Notes: a model not told the origin generated them from the letters alone. 64,000 nucleotides of DNA from Limonium bicolor (GCA_023374045.1 JAIOTZ010000154.1:1-64000); one strand, 5' to 3'; counted from the first letter of the stretch, positions 49,498 to 61,981 are shown. Translations and numbers: made by a program.

Positions 49498-52400
49498 TGT
49501 AACACCCCTACAACGGACTACACAACCATGAAATCGCAGCGGAAATAAACAACTAACATTAACTAAACGCTTCGGTGCTACAACGCCGTCAACCACCCAC
49601 GTGGTTACAAGGCAGAATAAAACAATGTACCGGTCTTATGATCAGACTCCCGAGCATAGAACTAAACCATAAATACATCATATACAATACCGAGTATTTA
49701 TTTACATTCCTTCACAGTAAACTGTCAATAACCGCCATAGTAGTATCAACGGATCAAAATATAATGCCACGGGAGCACAGGCGCATCCCGGGCTCAACAT
49801 CCAAATAACCAAAATACAACTGCACCCTAGAACCTACAGCCACTCTGCTCCTCGATCCTCATCCTGTAGTAAAAATATGGAGCCCCCGAGGGGTTAGCAA
49901 CCCCTGGCTGTATGGTTAACGCGCAGCCCATCGGCTACCGGGATCGCGCAACTAATTGTCATGATAACTGGCATTCATTTTTAAACATAACATAACATCA
50001 CATAACATGTGGCATAGCATCATTATTGCATAGCACAACATCACGTACACAGTTGATACTCTTTCCACAATAACAAACCAAGAAGGTTAAACAACATAAG
50101 AGCCTAGAGAATGATTCACCCTCATGTTAAGCTCGTTACACACACTCATTACCGTTCTGTTATTCGAACGAGTAACTTAAGTCACAGATGGTTCGGATTT
50201 AGTGACCCGAACACAACCACACAAACACATGTTCCCACTAAACCGATCATAAGTCAGAATAGGTAAGCTTTGGAGGAAGCTAAGCGGGAGATCGAACGCC
50301 AAATTAAGGAGAACAATCTTAACAACATAAGAGTCGAATCTGATTCAGATATCTACTCTTAACTTACAACATGCATGACCTGGATAACCGGATTCCTCAC
50401 TTCCCAGTTAGCACTTGTTAGAAGTTCACAGTGGAACTTAACAACCAATACACACAGGTGGGAAGTCACGTTAGACACACACCAGGGAAATGAGTCACAC
50501 ATACACTCAACATCACAATAATGAACAACTGTAAACTCATTACATGTTAAGTCTTATAACGTCATAAACACACAGAAAAACATACAACACACAAGCCGGT
50601 GTAAACCGGTAGGCAACAGACTGCAAGAAAACCATACCTTGGTCCTTGCTTCGATTGATTTCCACCGTAGGTCACTCCTATACATGATTAATACGTCGGT
50701 AATTAATTACTTAACTTCAACTTATTAATGTTTAACATGATTATATGACATGTTTTAATGCCCTAACTAATCCTTCATTACCTACATTTATCACCCCCTA
50801 GGGTTAACTACATTAGCCACACTCTTTACTTTTTTTTTATATAGATTTTGGTCTGTCCGACCCACCGTCCCGCACCCACCAACTGGGTCGGACCCTTCCA
50901 GTGATTTTCGGGTTGTGAAAACTTAACTTGTCCGACCCATGTCCGACCCACCATTTAACGACCCGCAGTCCCACCATTGATGACGATCGTCGTCCTTTGA
51001 ACATACGCGTCCGACCCATGTCCGACTCACTCGACGGGTCGGACCATCACAGGACATTTTACCGCCTTACAAAACAACCATGTCCGACCCATGTCCGACT
51101 CACTCGACTGGTCGGACCATTCCAGAACATTTACCGTCCTTCAAAACACGACCGTCCGACCCATGTCCGACCCAAGTCCTCTGGGTCGGACCGTTCCAGA
51201 ACCATTTACTGGCGTCTAACAGAGGCTGTCCGACCCAACTTGGGTCGGACCCCTGGGTCGGACCCCCCACCAAAACTTGCCCAAACTTTGTCAATCTTCA
51301 CCAACTTCTCCTAAAGCCTCCTAATGTTTTCTAACATCATTTGGTACACTTAAACCCTCATACAACATCCATGGAACTCATTTTCTATCTCCTTAAAACA
51401 CTTACTCATTTCATACCAAAATCCTAACACTTATGTTATTTCTCTCCTTGGTTCTCTAAGTGGTGTTTTCATACCTATGACAACCACTATGCCAATAATG
51501 TTTCCTCACCACTACTACTAACATCATCCTCCAAACATCTTTTCTTCCTAAACAATTCTTAAACATCTTTACAAGTTTATGGCTTCTCATGTAACAATTC
51601 ACTTCATCCCTTTTTCACCAACATACACAAGTCCTAAATACAATCTCATCAAGAATCATGAAATGTCCCAAAGCATTCTTTTGCATTCTAAATCCTCTAG
51701 AACATTACCTAAGCCCTTCTTACATCTTTAAACACCTTAAGCATACTTCTTCTTCTTCCACTAGGAAGCACTTAACCATTCTAAACATTTCCTAACTACC
51801 AACTCATTTTAAAACCCTTAGAACTTCTTGTTTCTTACCTAAATTTTGACATGAACTCTCCTAGAACATTACTAAACCAAGACACATTGTTTTCACCATC
51901 AGGAAACCATGAACACTAAAATCCATCAAACATATTCTTATACACAAACTTCACACATTTAGCACTACATCACAATATAGTGCATAATTTAAATTGCATG
52001 GCACTTAGGCCCTTAAATACATGGCTCTTTAGGCCCTTAAGATCATAATCTTAAACACTGAATTTCCACAATATTTGCCTTTGACCTGCAATACACTCAA
52101 CAATACATATGCCTCTTACTAAGCCCTTGAGAACATTTTACTAAGTCATTCACCATTGGCTCCTTAGATCATTTCAATAAGCAACATAAGCTCATTTCTC
52201 CTAAGACTTTAAACCACATTAGGTTAGTATATTTACTCTTTTCCTCACAACTTCTTTCTTGTTTCCTTCCTTATAAAACCGGTAAGGATGTTTGGTTGTT
52301 TATCAACTTCTAAACAATGTACAAGTAATGAAATGAGTATATAAGCTTTAAGCTTTATCTCATTGTAACCCTAGTTTCACATTGTTTTAAAAACATTAAG

Positions 52401-53529
52401 ATAGTTGTTTTACCTTAAAACTTGAAGAGAGTTGAATATATATCAAGAGAGGACTCCACCTAGTCCATGAAAGGTTGGAAAGAAGCTAGAACAAGGCAAA
52501 CAAGGGACACCATTAAGAGTAATTTCGGACAACACAAAAACATGAAGAAATATCATTTTTCTTTGAGATTCCTTACCTAGAAGCAAAGGAGATCAATAAT
52601 ATGTAGAAATATAAGCTCAAGCTCCTTCAATGGTGGAACTCCATGGCACCGAAATGGTGGTCTTGAAGTTTTGAGAAGATAGGAATGAAGAGCTTGATGA
52701 GAGGAAGAGAATGGTGGTGTTTGTTTTTGATTTGGTTAAGTGAGCTAGATTTTACAAGAGGTCAAAGATGGAGTAATAATGGTGGTGGTGGTGTATTACC
52801 GTGAGAGAGCAAGAAGAAGAGAGGTTGAAGAAGAGCATGGGACCGTGGGAAATGAGGAGGGAAGAAGAGAATGAGGATAAGTCTTGCTTTTAGAAGATAT
52901 TTGTGTTTATAAAGCAAATAGTACTTAGTTAGTCATTCTTATTTCTTTAACAAGTTAACAAGAGAGTGGTGAGTCACCACACTTAATAAAACCGCCCCCA
53001 ATAGTTCTTAGGGGTATTTTAGTCTTTATTTGTCAATTGTCTCACTTATAATAACATATGTTACAAACTAGCTTATAAAAGTCACTATTCATAAAAACAA
53101 GGCACAAAGAAGTGAAATTTTTGATTTCCATTGATATAGACTTCCAAATGTGATACTATATAGTACACATGTTAATTAAAGAGTAATGATGGACATTTAG
53201 CCATTCAAAACTTATTTACAAGACATTTTTTCAAAAATGTGCTTTAAGACTCCTTAAGCACATTTGCGTTTTAACTTGTTTTCAAAGCTTGGTTTTCTTT
53301 GGTAATTGGTTTAATATGTTTCATTAGTATATAAATAAGGTCTTGGTAAGTTCACTAGGTCTTAACCAAGCTTATCCCAAGCTTAGAGCACATTTTGGCC
53401 TTATTGACCTTAAAGCACATTTTGTGTTTCTATTGTTTAAATTTGTTTGCTAATTTTCTAAGACTCTTTTTAGTCTTAATATACCACATTTAGGTGCTTA
53501 AACACATACTAAAGGTTTGGCGTATTTCA
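49498..53529 (-). mobile_element. Solo LTR of 4.0 kb, minus orientation (family C)
   Basis: Termini TGTAACACCCCTAC and GGCGTATTTCA are flanked by the perfect duplication TTGTC (49493-49497 and 53530-53534). No gag-pol, primer site or second LTR is present. It shares end sequences with families A and B, but its body differs; it carries its own hairpin array at 50866-51270. It is inserted in the loop of a family B hairpin (GGTCGGGACC ... GTCCCGGACC). Confidence 0.9.
50866..51270. repeat. Array of TCCGACCCA / TGGGTCGGACC inverted units, about six
   Basis: Units of about 75 bp each contain TCCGACCCATGTCCGAC(C/T)C followed after a short gap by GGGTCGGACC, which can pair with it. The last unit has the tight hairpin GTCCGACCCA-ACT-TGGGTCGGAC. 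The arms are GC-rich in AT-rich DNA. The arrangement parallels the family B array although the sequences differ. Function unknown. Confidence 0.85.
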
Positions 53530-53591
53530 TTGTCCCTATCTCAAGTCCCGGACCAAGCATGTACTTCACTCTCAGTATAATTTTAAGGGGT

Positions 53592-53627
53592 GGTCCGGGA
53601 CTTTGTCCAAGGACCAAGTCCCGGACC
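53592..53627. repeat. GC-rich hairpin of family B, second copy
   Basis: GGTCCGGGAC (53592-53601) and GTCCCGGACC (53618-53627) form a perfect 10 bp stem with a 16 nt loop, equivalent to 16377-16412 in the first copy. Another half unit, AGTCCCGGACC, lies at 53544-53554. Confidence 0.8.
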
Positions 53628-53987
53628 CTGCTAAAAACTGCTCCAAACATTATTTTTTAACCCCAATTCCATCCTTAATCCACCCTCAATCTTTCCCTAA
53701 TCTTTCCACATGTTTGTACATGTTTAAACACACATAAACACTCCCTAAAACTCCTTTAATCCATGGTCCAATACCTACTCAACTTCTTGCTCAATTTCTA
53801 CAAATTTTCCATTCTCATTTTCACACACTTTGCACACTTGTGCATTCCTACACTTCTCTTTGCATTTTGCATCTTGTCCTAACTTCATCTTACCTTACCA
53901 TTCCAATTCATTTACAAGCAACTACACACTATATCCCAAGTTCAACATTCATTTCACTAGTTCTTGCCACTACACTAGTAGAAAAAA

Positions 53988-54165
53988 GCCTATTTCGGCG
54001 GTTCCAATGGGCCTATTTCGGCGGTTGTGAACCGCCGAAATGAGCACCGCCGAAATAGGTGTACATATCTCGGCGGTTCTTAGAGAACAACCGCCGAAAT
54101 TGACCGATGCTGAGATTGACCATGAGTCTGTCTCGGCGGTTGTTGAACCGCCGAGATAGGCTATT
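53988..54165. repeat. CACTA subterminal repeats (TTTCGGCGGTT motif)
   Basis: Eight copies of a TTTCGGCGGTT or TCTCGGCGGTT motif occur, four in each direction, several as face-to-face pairs (for example GGCGGTTGTGAACCGCC and GGCGGTTGTTGAACCGCC). Such arrays near CACTA ends are the binding sites of the TNPA-type protein and bring the ends together. An (AT)n run follows at 54191-54214. Confidence 0.9.
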
Positions 54166-54431
54166 TTTTTGTTTTTTTTTCCATCCCCTTATATATATAT
54201 ATATATATATATATCATTTCACACATTTGGTTCAATGAGACCTGTATAAAGCTTCATCCATACAGGAGCTCCAGCACACATTTAAAAGTTATAAAAGCTC
54301 CCAATTAATACCAACGACGCACTACAATTTGAGAGTTAACAAAAACCAATGCAAATCTACCATTACACCATCCACAAGTGTACAAGTTACAATACATACT
54401 CGAAAAAGTTCACAAAACATCTTCATGATCA

Positions 54432-55740
54432 TCAATTCATTAAACTTGTGCAGACGAATTCCGACCATTCCTCAAGCATCTCAACAATTTGAGCATCATC
54501 ATACTGACCACCTTTGAACACTTCTTCGTAAGCCTTGAAAAAAATGAACATCAATCTAAAACGTACAAGTCTAACAACATGTAAAGAGCATAACTGAAAC
54601 TTTCAAAGAATGTTACCTTGTCTAATGAGTGCTCTGGTAAAAGGTTCGACGCTCCTACTATGTCACTCATGAATCTCATGACATAGTATCCACATTCTGA
54701 ACCCCCAGGCTGCACCGGACACTATACAAACACACATATTGACAGTTATAAACAAGTTTAAACATTATCACACAAATTTATCAATTAATAGAGTACCTTG
54801 ACAGTGTTCCAGGGATGTTACTCTTCATTGTTTTATTCTGGAGAGATAATGCAGCTCTCATGGAACTATATACATCAGCAATATATATAGTTTTAAGCAT
54901 CAGTAGCAAGTTATGAATAGTTAATGTTAAGTAATAATAATTGTTGTTTACGATAACAAACTAATTACCTCAGTATTGCGGTGGAGATCTTCGGTCTCTT
55001 GGCACCCGTACCAAGTGAGTCAAATTGCAAGATTCGTGGGTGCTTCAACATCACCAGCACAAGCAATGACCAATGTCGACTGTCCACAAATTACACAATG
55101 TGTTGAAATCATTAAGCAACTAACACAAACTATATGTTTTAGATAATACTAAGAGAAATAGTCAAATATCATACCCTGAATGATATGGAAGCATAATAAT
55201 GACTTGTTAGAACATTCAAATAGGGCATTCGTCATATATTGCATAAGGCCTTCCATATCACTTGTCATCTGGACTTCACTGCACATAGCAGGACACAGGA
55301 ATCCGAATCTGTGATCTTCATAGACATTGATCGCCTTATTATGCACCCACCTACTATGAGGCAATATCATTAGTCATTAACTTTTTATTCAAACATCTAA
55401 TTCATCACCAATCAATGAATTCAAAATATAAAAGGTAGAAGTCACTCACATGGCGGCTGACTTGATAATCGACACATTCAACCAATCCCTCCTGAAGCAC
55501 TCCTCGAAGTCGGACATATACATCCCAAATCGATGTATATCTTCTCCTTGAACTATATAGTGAAATATCCGCTCGGGATCTTCCACAGTGAGGGAATCAC
55601 AATCAGTGTGGTAGCAGCAACAACGATGAATGCAGAATCTGCATATTAGTCGACAAGCCGGCCAATATTCTTTTCTCCACCAAAGCAGGTCTAAGCACGA
55701 AATTTGTGGATGCCTTTGATTGCACAGGTGCAGCAATTCT
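54432..55740 (-). pseudogene. Ulp1-type (C48) cysteine protease part of the CACTA second gene
   Basis: Exons read on the minus strand keep all catalytic residues: His in RHWSLLVLVM (codon 55073-55075), Asp in LQFDSLG (55019-55021, 18 residues later), Gln in CPVQPGG (54710-54712) and Cys in SECGYYVMRFM (54692-54694). Further exons give DWLNVSIIKSAAM joined to WVHNKAINVYED (donor near 55452, acceptor near 55366) and a last exon 54432-54533 ending in TGA. Ulp1 enzymes cut SUMO from proteins; in plant CACTA elements such domains are carried by the transposon and their role is not settled. At least one base is missing upstream of WNTVK near 54823, and the join before RHW is also out of frame, so it is a pseudogene. 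It is probably the C-terminal half of the gene starting at 57783. Confidence 0.85.
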
Positions 55741-57783
55741 TTTTCCTTTGCCCTTATCAGTCTTCGGTCGGCTCATATCCTATGATATTAGTCTAATTAA
55801 GTATATGGATGCAAGGTGGTACACCAATAGTTTTATAGCAACGGTTAAGAGTAAATATCTGCCCAGGGAGTCTGACCAATCGTACAGGCCACTGCACTGT
55901 CGCAGTTTGTGCGGAACGCAAGTAGGTCTTTGTGGGATCGGCACCGGTAAACCGACGTCAGCATGCTCTGCAACAAATTCATCCAGAAGCACTCGTGCAT
56001 GGTAATGTCGGAGTGGTTCACCCGTGCACAATATCACTTGGAACTGAAGGGAAAAGTTTTCCCCATGCCACCATGACCTCTTCTACTCCAATTTGTAAAA
56101 ACAGATGGCACTCAGTGGGTGCCTGAGTGTTATGTGGAACTTGTTTAAATAAAATTGAGAATTCCTCTATGATGATATTAGTGATCAAGTGAAAAATCTT
56201 AATCGTCATGTACTCAATTGAAATGTTAGTCTAACCTTTAGAGCTGCATAGGGAAACGGCTCAGCCGAGTGGACACTACTTCTCGCTACCGGTGCACTCT
56301 GCTGCTGAATGGGTGACTCAACTGGTGGTCGAGAAACCTCTTGGCTGTCATGCTGCTGTGGCTGAAGCCTTGACATAGCCTGAGCGATCCTCTTGTCGAC
56401 GCTCTGAGTAATCCTCTGCTCCATCTCAGCCAACGCTATCAGGTGCTCCTCGTAGCTATCGTCTTTCCCTGTGCAATTCTGGACCCGGGTACGCCAAATG
56501 CCTGGCGGATACCAACGTGCCCACCACACCCAATGGCACGACCTGGATGATCCTTCTTACCAAGAGCGCGTGTAAGAGGATCATCATTCCTCTGTGAGGT
56601 CCAGGTGCCCTGGGTGAGCTGAGAGCTTAATTCACCCTAATACAACACAAATATAGTTATTAGTTTAACATAAGTTCATATACAAATGAAATGAAGTTTG
56701 ACTAAAAATGAAATGATATCACTTACCATTTGAGCAATAACTGCTCTCGTGGCTTCATCGTATTGAGGATTTTCGGGAGTAGAGTTCTTCGGAATGTGGC
56801 TTAACTCCCACACTTTCATTCTTCTGCCACTGGCATCCAATGAGCCATCCGTGGGCAGATATCCCTTTTGCTCCCATTCTGGTACCCTTTGAGCAATACG
56901 TTTTCCACCTAAGTGGTGAGGGTACAGATTCTTCTTAGCATTTGCTTGTTGTTGAGCACGGAGAGCCTGCATAAATTAATGGGATCATGTTTAGTGAAAT
57001 TGAGCATAAAAAAACATAAGAAATTAAGATTAATTTATGTATGTATGACAATAAAGTGCACCTGGAACTCCGGTGTGTGACGTGTCTCAACAAATTGTAC
57101 CCATTGCTCTTCGTGATGCCCTCGTAAACCTCCCATGGTGGTCTCTCACCGTCTCCACCATGATCTGGAGCATCTGGATCTTCTGGACCAGGCATCTTGT
57201 AGATGTACTTGTCAGCCAACTTATTCTTGTGGTCCCGGAACTGTTTCGACATCGCTGATAGCACATCCTTTTTAAGTGCGGGATCCACGGAGAAACAAGA
57301 CTACATACATGATCATTCAGTTAGTAAAGTAAACATAAATGTTCTATTATTTCACAAAAGATCATAGTAATAATGTGGAGATTTACCTGAAGACGCTGAA
57401 ACATAGTATCCTTCAATGTTTACGGCACTTGCTTCCAGTTGTGGTTTATGTTGCAATATGACTTCACCAAATGGCTACCGTAAGCGGTGAAGTCATTCTT
57501 CCAATTTCCATGGGGTTGGTTGAACTGATTGAAGTCCACCGGTTTTGTAGGAGGGCCCTTGTTAGCCTTCAGCCCACGTGTTGCACCTCTCTTCTTTTGC
57601 TTCTTCGCCTCTGGTTGGGACAACTGACTCCTCTTCGGTCTGCTGTGAAGGGCCAGCCTCAGTCTCGTGTACTGCTAACTGGTCCTTCTTCTTCTTTCCT
57701 CCTCTTGTGACCCGCTAACTTGGTCTATTCTGCTGTGGCTCAGGTTCTCCAGTCAAGAGAAGCTGTCCAATGGGGTCATCCAT
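55741..57783 (-). pseudogene. CACTA second gene, N-terminal part: Transposase_24 and DUF8039-like
   Basis: From the ATG at 57783 the minus strand reads MDDPIGQLLLTG, then a basic linker, then pieces typical of the Ptta/En/Spm Transposase_24 family: HGNWKNDFTAYGSHLVKSYC, KKDVLSAMSKQFRDHKNKLADKY and ANAKKNLYPHHLGGKRIAQ. Next comes a Gln-rich segment with QRITQSVDKRIAQAM (coiled-coil-like), and then a DUF8039-like part (VAWGKLFPSVPSDIVHG, LPVPIPQRP). The parts are separated by introns with GT/AG borders and by frame changes, including a TAG after PQQNRPS near 57717. A TNPA-like role in binding element ends is inferred from the family. The true first exon may lie further upstream, since a splice acceptor (TGTAG) occurs near 57797. 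Confidence 0.8.
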
Positions 57784-57933
57784 AGGGTGATCATCCACTA
57801 CAAAAAAAATAATAAAGCATTTTCATCAGATAAAGTCATAACATAAATACTATGATGCATAACAATAACAGTTAAGATGACATTACAGTCTACATTCTAC
57901 TAACACATTACCTGACACGTACAAAAACATAAA
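57784..57933. other. Gap between the two CACTA genes
   Basis: This holds the tnpD 3' flank and probably a first intron or leader of the second gene. A pyrimidine tract and TGTAG acceptor lie near 57797-57815. No separate gene was seen. Confidence 0.45.
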
Positions 57934-60900
57934 TCATTTCATATTTTCTACCCAAACACCCTCATCATGGTTTGATCGTGCGTAGAGCAAATCGTTTTCG
58001 GTATCATCAATCGAATCCGGTAATCCAGTAGGAAACAAGGATGTTTCCTCTACAGTCCCATTTTCATCGTTATCCTCATTTTCATTTTCGATTACAACCG
58101 GCCTTCTTCCTGGAAGAACAACAGACCATCTGCAGTCTTTCGGATCCTCAACATACCACACTTGTTCGCAATCCTTTCCCAGAACAAATTGATCATCATT
58201 ATAACCGTGTAACCGTGAAAGATCAACCAAGGTAAGCCCTCCATCATTTTGGTACCCGCGTCGGTTGTCCACCCACTTGCACCGGAACAACAGAAAGGAA
58301 TCAATGTCATAGTCTAGTTCCCAGATGTCCTCGATGACACCATAATACCAACTAGAGTTACTAACTGGTTGAGATCGGTTACCGCTGTTGGTACTCAGTG
58401 GCAGCAGCTTCAATTTTTACCCCACTATTCTGGTTTATCGATTTGGCATCTTGGCGTGCAGTGTAGTATGTATACCCACTAATATCATACCCCTCAAATG
58501 ATGTAATAATTAGTTTCAGGTCTGATTGCCAAACATCTGATCTCTTCGCTTACAGCTTCTAGATCTGATGATGCTAATGTCAACACATGATCTTTGAACC
58601 ATTGGATAAAAACTCGGTTTTGTTCCTTTGTCAGCTAAATATGGCCTTTCAAAGGATTTTGATGCCTTAACTCAACCATATGGGTTTCCAAATAAGTTTC
58701 AACAACCTCAAGATGTTGTAAGACAAACAAATGTGCTTGATGAATAAGTAGACGCGAAACTTGCACGATCTTTCTACCAATAACACCTTTACCCTTAAAC
58801 CTGCCATAGTGTCGTGGTTTTGGATACCAATAGACTCTGCCTCACTCAAATAATCGGTCACAAATTCCGTGACTTCCTCAGTCACTATTGCTTCAACAAT
58901 GTTCCCCTCTGGTCGATACCTATTCTTCATTCTACTTTTCAGAATACCCATGTACCGTTCAAAAGGGTACATGTACCGTAAGTATACCGGACCACAGAAC
59001 TGTATCTCTCGAACGATGTGCACAATTTGATGCACCATTATATCAAAGAAAGATGGTGGGAAATACATCTCAAGTTGACATAATGTGACAACAATTTCAC
59101 GTTGTAGATCACCTAGAGAGATTACGTCAATTGCCTTGGAGCAACAGTGTTGAAAAAGAAACATAACCGAGTTAAAGCATTTCTGACATCAGATGGCAAT
59201 ATCCCTCGAATTGCGACCGGAAGAAGATGTAACATCAGTACATGATAATCGTGAGATTTCATGCCTAAAAGTTTTAAATCCTTCATCGATACAATGTTCT
59301 TCCAGTTTGAAGAGTACTCAGACGGTACTTTTACCGAGTGCAGACATTTGCAGAAACTAATCTTTTCAGCCTTTGAGAGCGTGTAGCATGCAGGAGGTAG
59401 GTAGATTCGTTTCCCATTCTCTTGTGGGTGTAACTCCTTTCGTATACCCATGGTTTGCATGTCCTTTCTGATTTTCAATCCGTCTTTTGTTTTGCCGGGT
59501 ATATTGAGTAAAGTCCCACTCACTGCCTCACCAACGTTCTTCACAATGTGTATGATGTCTAAGCAGTGTCTCACAGAAAGATGACGCCAATAAGGTAGTT
59601 CCCAAAAGATAGAACACTTTTTCTAAATGTTTTTCGCCGGTTTTGATGTGTTTCCAAATACATTTGCAATGTCCTTAACCTTTTCATACACTTCCTCAGA
59701 GCTCAGAGGTAGACGGGCCACACGAGTTTCGGCTTGACCATTGAACAACTTTCTCTTCGTTACTCGATAAGGGTGATCTTCGGGGAGAAGACGTCGATGA
59801 CACATATAAACATTCTTCCCACAATGTTTTAAACGGTCCGAACAAGTGTCTTCCTCGCATATGGGACATGCAAATGTTCCTTTAACCGTGTAACCGGACA
59901 AGTTCCCATACGCAGGGAAGTCATTGACGGTACAGAACAACAAAGCCTTGAGCGTGAAATTCTCTCTTGCATAAGCATCATATACCACGGTCCACTCATT
60001 CCACAATAGCTTCAGATCGTCGATCAGAGGGGCAAGGTACACATCAATGCTATTACCTGGCTGCTTGGGACCAGATATCAGGAGAGATAACATGATGTAC
60101 TTTCGTTTCATACACAACCATGAGGGCAAATTGTAGATCACTAGCAGAACAGGCCATGTACTGTGTTGACTACTCAATGTGCCGTACGGGTTCATTCCAT
60201 CAGTACATAACCCAAGCCTCAGATTCCTATCTTCATGTCCGAAATGTTCTTTGTACCGTCTATTGATGTTTCTCCACTGAGGCCCATCTGCTGGATGTCT
60301 TAGTTTCTCATCACTCTTTCTACCCTCCGCATGCCATCGTAAGTTCTTTGCATCTTTCGGATTCGCAAACAACCGTTTGAATCTGGTATAATGGGCAAAT
60401 ACCAAACTAGTTTTGCTGGAGGGCTTTTTTTCTGAACGGAGGAGTACTCACCATCTTTATGCTTATACCGGGACAATGAACATTTCGGGCAATTGTCCAG
60501 ATGTTCGTATTCACCCCTGTACAACACACAGTTGTTTGGACACGCGTGAATTTTTTTTGTACTCTACTCCCATTGGACACACCCATTTCTTTGCCTCATA
60601 CGTGGTGGTAGGGAGACCGTTCTCATCCGGTAGCATATCATGAATCAGCTCGAGGAATGCCGTGAAACCTTTGTCACTCAATCCATATCTTCCCTTCAGG
60701 TTGAACAAATTCAATATAGCTGTCAATTTCGTGTACTTAGTGCAAGTAGGATACAATGCCGTTTGGATGCGTCCAACAACCTATGATACTCATCCGGCCG
60801 GTCGACAAAATTATCCTCAACGTTATCAAGCATCTCGTCAATTTGTTCATCATGATAAGTCGACTCACTATCAACATTGACTCCGGAAGCGCTTGGGAGT

Positions 60901-61223
60901 TCTGACTCGTTAATAGTATCGAATGTCTGCTCGGTTCTTGAGTTACACACTGATCGTGACTGTAGGAAGCTGAAGCATTATCTTCAACAGGTTCTCCATG
61001 AAAAATCCATTTTTTATAATGTGGCATGAAACCACGGGTCTTCACATGGAGTTGTACGACGTTGATGCTTGAATAATGTCTAACCACACCACAATCAACA
61101 CAAGGACATGGAATTTTTCTCCGCCTTTGTCCTATCCTTGTGTTGCACTGCAGCTTTGCAAAAATCTTTCAGCATTCTGTCAAAATGTTCCCCTCTATCA
61201 CCATACATCCAGTCACGCTCCAT
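57934..61223 (-). pseudogene. tnpD: CACTA tnpD-type transposase, multiply broken
   Basis: From the ATG at 61223 the frame reads MERDWMYGDRGEHF, the usual start of the transposase-associated domain, continuing with CPCVDCG, GFMPHYKKWIFHGE. The Transposase_21 core follows: TYEAKKWVCPMG, YRGEYEHLDNCPKC, LRHPADGPQWRNI, LGLCTDGMNPYG, CPICEED. Then DUF4218 (MKSHDYHVLMLHLLPVAIRG, FPPSFFDIMVHQIVH, YMYPFERYMG) and DUF4216 (SWYYGVIEDIWELDYD, FRCKWVDN, VWYVEDP), ending TGA at 57934. It would cut and rejoin element ends. Frameshifts occur near 61120, 60945, 60762, 60545, 60388, 59145, 58830, 58505 and 58390, and in-frame stops near 59621 (a TGG-to-TAG change is likely) and 58637. Several shifts lie in A/T homopolymers. 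Confidence 0.93.
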
Positions 61224-61981
61224 ACTATATGTGCAACAGATCACAGGTGTGAGTTAGAGCCTTTGTAGAATATGGTCTGTATTAAGTTGCACATGTTTAT
61301 TTCTTAATGGAGCATGACTGGGATGATTGTCAATTAGTCTAGCCTAACTCTAAGGTTGCAAACACAAAAAAAACTAGCATTTTAAATTTAAGAAATTGTT
61401 GCACTTCTAAAACAGAAAACCGGTGTTTAAAACAATATTATGAATACTTTTTCTACAAAAAATTCGGCATGACCTTTGCATAATTGTACACATCCTGTGC
61501 TTATTATTCAGCACTCGCTAAAGTCATCACAACCACAAACATTCCAAACAATGGCAGCAACACCAATTAAAATAAATCAATTCTTTACTAGCTAACTGAA
61601 AACCAATTGCAAATTCAGATCATCAAACCAACACTTTCAATTCTCCAATGTATAAGTTCAAACCGTTTAGAGATTAAAATAGAATCGAGAGTTAAAATAC
61701 GTACTTGTTTTTTAAGGATTTATGGAGAGGGGAGACTGGTGCCTGAGAGGTAGGCTTCTGTGCGAGATGCAGTAATACCACTTCTGATATGTCTCTGCAA
61801 GGGAGCAACAAAAAATAAATTACAAAAGAAATGCATCAACAAATATGGAATGAAGCTAAATTATGTACTAGCACTTATATTTAAATACATAATTGCATTT
61901 ATTAAACAAAAAATAAGGTTTAGTTACTTACTTGTGCACAGAGGAGGAAAGTGCAACAGTAATGGAAGAAGATAGGAAACA
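61224..61981. other. CACTA leader region upstream of tnpD
   Basis: AT-rich DNA without genes, expected to hold the tnpD 5' leader, introns and promoter on the minus strand. I could not identify a convincing TATA box or the subterminal repeats, which should appear further right. It ends where the LTR starting at 61982 is inserted. Confidence 0.5.

Noticed and set aside
50928..51334. Proline-rich protein frames on both strands
   Set aside because: Produced by the TCCGACCCA inverted-repeat array; open in several frames and on both strands.
61440..61480. Right end of the CACTA element (ACTTTTTCTAC)
   Set aside because: It lacks the CTAGTG terminus and adjoining TTTCGGCGG subterminal repeats; chance similarity.
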